Shown here: piece by piece, positions 6,518 to 11,589 of the stretch
Position numbering within the stretch: the stretch's first letter is position 1
Layout of the letters: every line of letters starts with the position of its first letter
Assembly (NCBI GenBank): GCA_035566895.1
Contig: DATMQA010000192.1
Coordinates: 1 to 11,589 of the forward strand
Length of the DNA stretch: 11,589 nt
Reading direction: 5' to 3'
From: DATMQA01 sp035566895
GTDB lineage: Bacteria > Verrucomicrobiota > Verrucomicrobiia > Limisphaerales > UBA8199
The notes under the pieces: model-generated
Databases searched by the model: none
Told to the model about the DNA's origin: nothing
The model's input: the letters and a program-made list of their open reading frames with translations, nothing else
Position numbers and translations under genes: made by a program

Positions 6518-6533
6518 GCGGTTTTACAACCGC
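6518..6533. terminator. Small hairpin at the convergent gene ends
   Basis: GCGGTT (6518-6523) and AACCGC (6528-6533) form a perfect 6-bp stem with a TTAC loop. It sits between the two converging stop codons and covers the TAA of the serine hydrolase (6526-6524). It could slow transcription from both sides, but there is no T-run on either strand, so it is weak as a terminator call. Confidence 0.3.
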
Positions 6534-7795
6534 CCCACCGCTCGTTTGGGCGCAAATGCCTGAATCAATGCCTTGACCGTCTGGCGGGTTTTCCAGGCAG
6601 CAGCGATGCCGCGGTTGCACGCGACGAGCACGGCAAAGTCAATTTCGGGTGCGATGACCACGCCGCAGTTCCACCGTCCGTTGCTTCCGGCGTGCCACAG
6701 GCGGCGGCCGGTGTCTCCAGGTTGGGTGCCTTTTGCCCAACTGGCTGTGCTGATAAACCATCCGGCACAGTAAGTTACGGCGGGTGCGGCATCACCAGTT
6801 GCCAGGAAGTTTAGCCCACGTATTACCCACCCCTTGGAAGTTGTGGCCGGTGCGACCGCGTGCATTTCCGCAAATGTATCCAGCTTGAGCAGCGCGGCCT
6901 GGCAACGCGGATTGGCCGGATCTCCCCGCAAATGGAGCGCGATAAATTTTGCCCAATCCGTAACCGTCATGTGTGCCAGACCCGCGGGGCCGTAGAACAA
7001 CGGGAGTTCCGCGGCGGGGCTGCGCGGGTCAAGCGGTTTGCCAAGGACCGGGGAGTGGCCCCAGGCTTGCTCGGTTTTATCAGCCGTGCCCGGCGGCCCG
7101 AATCCGCCCGTGCTGATGCCTAGTGGCTGAAACAGTCGTTCGCGCATCAGCTCTTCCCACGCCCGACCGGTGAGCTGTTCCAGCACTGCCCCCGCGAGAA
7201 CGTAGCCGACGTTGGAATACCAGTATTTGGTGTCCGGAGGGATTCCTGGCGGGCGCGAAAGGGCCTGCCTCGCGATTTCCAGGCGTTGCTGCGGCAAGGT
7301 TCCCAGCGACTCGTAAATCGCGAATAATTCCCGTGCTCGAGGGGGCCGCACCAACTCGTTAAACACCTGAGCTAGACCGTCCGGCTCAAAGCGCAAGCCG
7401 GCGCGGTGTGAGAGAACCTGCCGCACTGTCACTTTCTCCCACGCCGGGTGCATGGGCTTCACCGTGTCGGCAAAAAGTTCGCCCAATGGGGTGGTCCAAT
7501 TCAGCTTGCCTTCCTCGACGAGCATCGCCACGAGCGTCGCGGTCATGGCTTTGGTGCAGGAACCAAGGTGAAATCGATCATCGAGTGTGATGCGCTCTGC
7601 GGCCCCTCTCTTTCGAACCCCGGCGGCACCTTGGGCCATGATGCGCTCGCCCCGCAGAACGGCGGCGGCCATGCCGAAACGTTCGCCTCCCCTGCCGAGT
7701 ATCGATTGCAGGATGGCATCAACATTGACCGGGGCGTTGTCCTCCTCGGATGAACCCGCAGGTCTCAATAGCTCGGACTTTGACGCTTCAATCAT
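6524..7795 (-). CDS. Serine hydrolase, beta-lactamase / class C PBP family
   Basis: 423 residues with the three active-site motifs of the beta-lactamase-related family (PF00144): S-x-x-K as GSCTK (nucleophile S79, K82), Y-x-N as YSN (Y193-N195), and an H-x-G in place of K-T-G (HAG, 368-370, inside LWHAGSNG). HAG is common in the esterase/peptidase branches (EstB-like, DD-peptidase-like) rather than in true AmpC enzymes. VRQVLSHRAGL is another family hallmark. No signal peptide is visible: the N-terminus is hydrophilic (MIEASKSELLRPAGSSEEDNAP), so it is probably cytoplasmic unless the real start differs; ATG 7795 has no Shine-Dalgarno. Substrate unknown: a peptide, an ester or a peptidoglycan fragment are all possible. 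It is divergent from the GH87 gene and convergent with the glycosyltransferase. The family is secure, the function open. Confidence 0.9.
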   Translation of the reverse strand: MIEASKSELLRPAGSSEEDNAPVNVDAILQSILGRGGERFGMAAAVLRGERIMAQGAAGVRKRGAAERITLDDRFHLGSCTKAMTATLVAMLVEEGKLNWTTPLGELFADTVKPMHPAWEKVTVRQVLSHRAGLRFEPDGLAQVFNELVRPPRARELFAIYESLGTLPQQRLEIARQALSRPPGIPPDTKYWYSNVGYVLAGAVLEQLTGRAWEELMRERLFQPLGISTGGFGPPGTADKTEQAWGHSPVLGKPLDPRSPAAELPLFYGPAGLAHMTVTDWAKFIALHLRGDPANPRCQAALLKLDTFAEMHAVAPATTSKGWVIRGLNFLATGDAAPAVTYCAGWFISTASWAKGTQPGDTGRRLWHAGSNGRWNCGVVIAPEIDFAVLVACNRGIAAAWKTRQTVKALIQAFAPKRAVGRL

Positions 7796-8314
7796 GTTTT
7801 ATCGCGGTCAGATCGGTCTCAGAACCGGGACTGCATCAATCAATCTCTCGGATTTCAGCAGGAGAATGTGGTCAATCCACCAGCCCGCAAAGTGTTCGAA
7901 CCGCTGGTTTCATTTTACCGGAATCAGGCTGCGAAGAAATAAGAGAGTGACCTGGGTCCTGAGCGGAGGCATCCTGGGCAACCTGCTGGTTGATTTCCTC
8001 AAGAAGTGGCGACCAGGGACGAAACGCATTTCCTGAGCCTGGTAGTCCACAGGCTGCCACTTGGGGAGGAAACTCTGGGTGACCCCTCGGCGGAACCACA
8101 GCCGCATCTGTTTGACAGTTGCCTGAGCCTTCCGTCGCTCACGTCCCCACTTTATGTGACTGCCGCCCTGAGCGCCGACCTGGGTATTGTACAGCGGTGA
8201 GTGCCATGTTGCGGCCCATGACAGGCTTGGCGGTAATGCGGGATTGTCCTATCGAGTGGTGGCGCTGAGCTGAATTGTGTGAAGATAATAATTGTTCCTG
8301 ATTGGAGTGCCGCT
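7796..8314. other. Divergent intergenic region upstream of the GH87 gene, no gene seen
   Basis: 519 bases between the starts of the serine hydrolase (minus) and the GH87 protein (plus). Short open frames on both strands (for example minus 8107-7910) show no recognisable protein sequence and no ribosome-binding site. It should hold the promoters of both genes. A weak candidate for the plus strand is TTGGCG at 8228-8233, 17 bases, then TATCGA at 8251-8256; GATAAT at 8284-8289 has no partner. A 9-base direct repeat CCTGAGCCT occurs near 8032 and 8124. No clear operator palindrome was found. Confidence 0.4.
8304..8307 (+). promoter_or_regulatory. Shine-Dalgarno supporting a GTG start for the GH87 gene
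   Basis: GGAG seven bases before GTG 8315. The in-frame ATG at 8330 has no such sequence close by. Both starts leave an intact signal peptide, so the choice changes only five residues. Confidence 0.45.
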
Positions 8315-11300
8315 GTGGTAGTCCGCCGAATGCCTCGTCTCGCCGTCATTCTGGCGTTGGTCCTTTCGCTTCCCTCCGCCCACGCGTTTAGCGGCGCGAC
8401 TGTGCCCTGGACCACCTACGAGGCGGAAAACATGACCATCAACGGAGGCCAGATACTCGGTCCGCCTCAAAAGGTTGTCGATAATAACGCACCCGCAACA
8501 AACACGGTGGATATGGAAGCGTCCGGAAGGCAGTGCGTTCGGCTTACTGCTGCGGGCCAATACGTACAGTTTGCAGCCCAGGCAACGGCCAATGCCATGG
8601 TGGTGCGTTACAGTGTGCCAGATACGGCGAACGGAACGGGAACAAACTACACTCTCAGCCTCTATACGAATGGAACTTTTCTTCAAAAAGTCCCGATGAC
8701 GTCAAAATACTCATGGGTGTATGGGAGTTATTCATTTAACAATACGCCGAACTCTGGAACACCGAGGAATTTCTATGATGAAGCCCGCCTCTCGGGCCTG
8801 ACCATCAACCCGGGGGACCTGATACGCCTGCAGGTGGATACAAACGACACGGCCACTAACTATGACATCGATCTCGTTGACCTTGAGAACGTTGCCGCAC
8901 CGCTCTCGGCGCCGTCGAATTCGGTGTCGGTGATGAGCTATGGCGCTACCGGCAACGGAACCACGGATGATACCGCCGCCATCAGTAACTGTGTCGCCCA
9001 CGGAGGACTTGTCTGGGTGCCGCCCGGAACTTACCTGGTCAGCGGAGATATCAATGTTCCCGGCGGCACAACGGTTCAAGGCGCCGGCATGTGGTACACT
9101 ACCTTTGTTGGAGATCCCGCCAAATACAATATCCCGAGCACCGGCCAACACATGAGAGTCAGGTTCAATGGCGGGGGCAACGGCATCCACCTCGCTGATT
9201 TCGCCATTATTGGGAAACTGAACAACCGGACCGACTCCGAAATAAATGATGGCCTGGTCAACTGGTATGGCTCTGGTTCGACTATTTCACGCATCTGGGT
9301 CGAGCACACCAAGACCGGCGCCTGGCTTTACAACTCCAGCGGTCTCATCGTCGATAGCTGCCGATTCCGCGATACCATAGCCGATGGCATCAATCTGAAT
9401 GTGGGGATGCTCGGCACCATCGTTACCAATTGCACGACGCGGGGAACGGGTGATGATTGTTTCGCCATGTGGCCGGCCCCCGCCAGTTCGGTCGGCATTC
9501 CGCAAATTTACACACCTGGCTTTAACGTGTTCACTCATTGCACCGCGCAGGTCCCATTTTTCGCCAATGGCGGTGGAATCTATGGCGCGGTGAGCAACCG
9601 GATCGAGGACTGTTTCTTCCAGGACATACCCTATGGCGCCGGCGTGCTCATCAATGGAACCTATCCGGTCGGGCCTTACGTCTTCTCGGGACAAACCGTG
9701 GTCCAGCGGTGCGACCTGAATCGCTGTGGCGGCTATGACCCGGGCTGGCAGTGGCGCGGTTCCCTTGCCCTGGACGCGGAGAGTCTGGTGCTCACCAACC
9801 TTTTCGTGAACAATTTGACCATCTCGAACAGCCTGTCCTATGCGGTGAAGATTATTTCTCGAAACGGCCAGCCGATGTCCAACTCTCTCATGAGCAACGT
9901 GGTCGTTTCCGCATATGGTTTGGCTGACCCGTCGTTTCACCCTCAGCCGAATTATGTCGATGGTGTGTTTGGCGTGTGGGCGGGAAATGGCGCTAATGGC
10001 AACCTCACCGTCAGCGGCCTGGTCGTCAATGGTAACGCAATCACCTCCTATCCGGGAGGTGGGCCGGACGATATCACAAACCAGGCAACTGGCTTCACCT
10101 TTATCATTGTGACCAATTCCGGCGCAACCACCGTCGGCACGAGTCCCGCCGGGCTTTCTTTCACGGTGGATGGGACCAACTACTCGACAGCACAGACTTT
10201 CAACTGGATTCCCGGGTCTCCTCACACCATCGCCACCACCGGGATACAAGCTGGTGGTGCCGGCACTCAATATGTCTGGAGCGCCTGGAGTGACGGTGGG
10301 GCCCTCTCGCACACCGTTTCCCCCACGAACGGAACCAACTACACCGCAACCTTCACCACGCAGTATCGCCTGACGATGAACGCGGGGCCGGACGGCAACG
10401 TGACTCCGGGCAGCCTTTGGACGAACAGCGGCGCGAACCTGAACATCAGCGCCACGGCTTCCAACGGTTACAGTTTCACGAGTTGGACGGGCAGTGGCAG
10501 CGGCTCTTATTCGGGACCGAACAATCCGGCTTCGCTCACGATGAATGGGCCGATTACCCAGACCGCCGGCTTTGTTCAGCAGGTGCAGGCGATGGCGTTT
10601 GTGCAGCAGCCGGGCAATGTGTTCCAGGGTTCCACCCTCTCTCCGGAAGTCCAGGTGCAAGCGTTCAACATCAGCAGCCAGCCAATTTCCAACGCGTTGA
10701 TTGCCCTCTCGCTCGGCAGCGGCACGGGAACCTTGGCCGGTACATTGCAACGCTCTACCGACGCGAATGGCATCGCCCATTTCAATGATTTGAGCTTGAA
10801 CCAGCTCGGTCCGAAGATACTCACCGCCACCGCCCTGACCGGCAGCGCTCCACCGACCAACAGCAGCCCCTTCATGGTCATCGGCCCGGCGGTGGCCCTC
10901 GCTTTCACGACCCAGCCCGGCTCGGCCCTGGCGGGCATTCCGTTCGGGCAGCAGCCGGTCCTCGAGACCGTGGACGCCTTCGGGAACCCGACCACCCTGG
11001 GTTTGCCGGCCAGCGACATCTTCAGAGTCGTGTTGACCAACAGCTCCGGCAATCTTCTGGGGACCACCAGTTACGATATTGGAACCAGCGGCAGCAACGG
11101 GGTGGTAGCCTTCACCGATCTGGCGATTGACACCGCCGGCAGCGGCGACCAGCTCGTCGCTTCGAAGTTTGTTGCGGTCAACCCGGTATCCGGCGCGGTC
11201 TTGTGGCTGGACGCCAGCGACCCGGCTACCCTGACGACCAACGGCACGAGAGTTCAGGCCTGGGAAAACAAAGGCAGCGGCGGGGCCGGGCCGTCGGGGA

Positions 11301-11589
11301 CAAACCTGTGGTTTACGCAAAATACGACCACGCTCCAGCCTTGGTTGACCAATCAGTTGAACGGCCGGCCAGTGGTCACCTTCAACAAGAACGGCAGCGG
11401 TTACAGCGCAGGTTGCACGTATCTGGGCAACATCGGCCATAACAGCTACACCAACAGTGGCAGTCAGATGTCCTATTTTGTCGTGGCGCGCCAATCGGAA
11501 AACACCATCGGCTGGCAGGGACCGGTCAGTTTCAGCACCAACAGACAGACCGACGGGCAGGGGACGGGCGGCGTGGTGATTCTGACCGA
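8315..11589 (+). CDS. Secreted multidomain GH87-type alpha-1,3-glucanase (mycodextranase), 3' end missing
   Basis: Open from GTG 8315 to the right edge: 1,091 residues visible, no stop. Residues 1-24 are a signal peptide (VVVRRMPR, hydrophobic core, AHA cleavage site). Residues about 27-196 are a galactose-binding-like domain with YEAEN, SKYSW (130-134) and FYDE (153-156). Residues about 203-595 are a right-handed beta-helix starting SVSVMSYGATGNGTTDD and containing VQGAGMWYTTF, ADGIN (D357) and RGTGDDCFAMW (D380, D381). These Asp are spaced 23 and 24 apart, as are the catalytic D1067, D1090 and D1091 of Bacillus circulans Agl-KA (recalled), whose catalytic unit has the same two-domain build. 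Then follow two repeats like PF18998 (about 600-754), two Ig-like modules (about 760-955) and the start of a LamG-like domain (from about 956). It should hydrolyse alpha-1,3-glucan (fungal wall or bacterial mutan) outside the cell. An alternative start is ATG 8330. Confidence 0.85.
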   Translation, partial: MVVRRMPRLAVILALVLSLPSAHAFSGATVPWTTYEAENMTINGGQILGPPQKVVDNNAPATNTVDMEASGRQCVRLTAAGQYVQFAAQATANAMVVRYSVPDTANGTGTNYTLSLYTNGTFLQKVPMTSKYSWVYGSYSFNNTPNSGTPRNFYDEARLSGLTINPGDLIRLQVDTNDTATNYDIDLVDLENVAAPLSAPSNSVSVMSYGATGNGTTDDTAAISNCVAHGGLVWVPPGTYLVSGDINVPGGTTVQGAGMWYTTFVGDPAKYNIPSTGQHMRVRFNGGGNGIHLADFAIIGKLNNRTDSEINDGLVNWYGSGSTISRIWVEHTKTGAWLYNSSGLIVDSCRFRDTIADGINLNVGMLGTIVTNCTTRGTGDDCFAMWPAPASSVGIPQIYTPGFNVFTHCTAQVPFFANGGGIYGAVSNRIEDCFFQDIPYGAGVLINGTYPVGPYVFSGQTVVQRCDLNRCGGYDPGWQWRGSLALDAESLVLTNLFVNNLTISNSLSYAVKIISRNGQPMSNSLMSNVVVSAYGLADPSFHPQPNYVDGVFGVWAGNGANGNLTVSGLVVNGNAITSYPGGGPDDITNQATGFTFIIVTNSGATTVGTSPAGLSFTVDGTNYSTAQTFNWIPGSPHTIATTGIQAGGAGTQYVWSAWSDGGALSHTVSPTNGTNYTATFTTQYRLTMNAGPDGNVTPGSLWTNSGANLNISATASNGYSFTSWTGSGSGSYSGPNNPASLTMNGPITQTAGFVQQVQAMAFVQQPGNVFQGSTLSPEVQVQAFNISSQPISNALIALSLGSGTGTLAGTLQRSTDANGIAHFNDLSLNQLGPKILTATALTGSAPPTNSSPFMVIGPAVALAFTTQPGSALAGIPFGQQPVLETVDAFGNPTTLGLPASDIFRVVLTNSSGNLLGTTSYDIGTSGSNGVVAFTDLAIDTAGSGDQLVASKFVAVNPVSGAVLWLDASDPATLTTNGTRVQAWENKGSGGAGPSGTNLWFTQNTTTLQPWLTNQLNGRPVVTFNKNGSGYSAGCTYLGNIGHNSYTNSGSQMSYFVVARQSENTIGWQGPVSFSTNRQTDGQGTGGVVILT

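Noticed and set aside
5701..6555. 284-codon minus-strand frame opposite the glycosyltransferase
   Set aside because: The plus-strand frame has all GT2 motifs in order; the antisense translation has none and is His/Arg/Pro-rich.
7910..8107. 65-codon minus-strand frame in the region before the GH87 gene
   Set aside because: No ribosome-binding site, no recognisable motif, and a competing minus-strand frame overlaps it; nothing distinguishes it from chance.
9287..11494. 735-codon open frame on the minus strand opposite the GH87 gene
   Set aside because: It is the complement of a plus-strand frame that carries a signal peptide and recognisable GH87, repeat and Ig-like sequence; its translation is Arg/Gly/Ala-rich with no domain. 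GC-rich coding DNA often leaves such long antisense frames open.

Overview
The window comes from a GC-rich bacterial chromosome, most likely a member of the Verrucomicrobiota (Pedosphaera/Limisphaerales-like). This is inferred from the style of the large secreted multidomain hydrolase (PF18998-type repeats, bacterial Ig-like modules, a LamG-like 'LWLDASDPATL' start), the form of the rhamnose genes and the sparse Shine-Dalgarno use. No rRNA, tRNA, CRISPR array or insertion sequence was seen.

Left part (1-4484, all minus strand, transcribed right to left): a compact L-rhamnose utilisation operon, rhaA (isomerase), rhaT (rhamnose/H+ symporter) and rhaB (rhamnulokinase), with gaps of 34 and 44 bp. 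It is followed 122 bp later by the 5' part of a small secreted DUF1326-like protein that runs off the left edge. RhaT imports rhamnose, RhaA makes L-rhamnulose and RhaB makes L-rhamnulose-1-phosphate. The aldolase for the next step and any rhamnose regulator are not in the window. A perfect 9-bp hairpin spans the rhaA stop codon. The 196-bp rhaA leader holds a degenerate heptanucleotide repeat and a spaced direct repeat.

Middle part (4681-7795): an unrecognised two-TM membrane protein on the minus strand; a 555-bp mostly non-coding stretch containing a possible short ORF or gene remnant; a GT2 polyprenyl-phosphate (dolichol-phosphate mannose synthase-like) glycosyltransferase on the plus strand; and, converging on it with only 13 bp between stops, a minus-strand serine hydrolase of the beta-lactamase/class C PBP family.

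Right part (7796-11589): a 519-bp divergent intergenic region, then a very large secreted protein on the plus strand that is open to the right edge (1,091 residues visible). Its N-terminal half matches the GH87 alpha-1,3-glucanase (mycodextranase/mutanase) catalytic unit: a galactose-binding-like domain plus a right-handed beta-helix, with three catalytic-type Asp residues at the expected spacing. Its C-terminal half is a string of accessory modules. Together with the rhamnose operon it fits a heterotrophic polysaccharide degrader. The GH87 protein, with its catalytic unit at the N-terminus, is the most distinctive item in the window.
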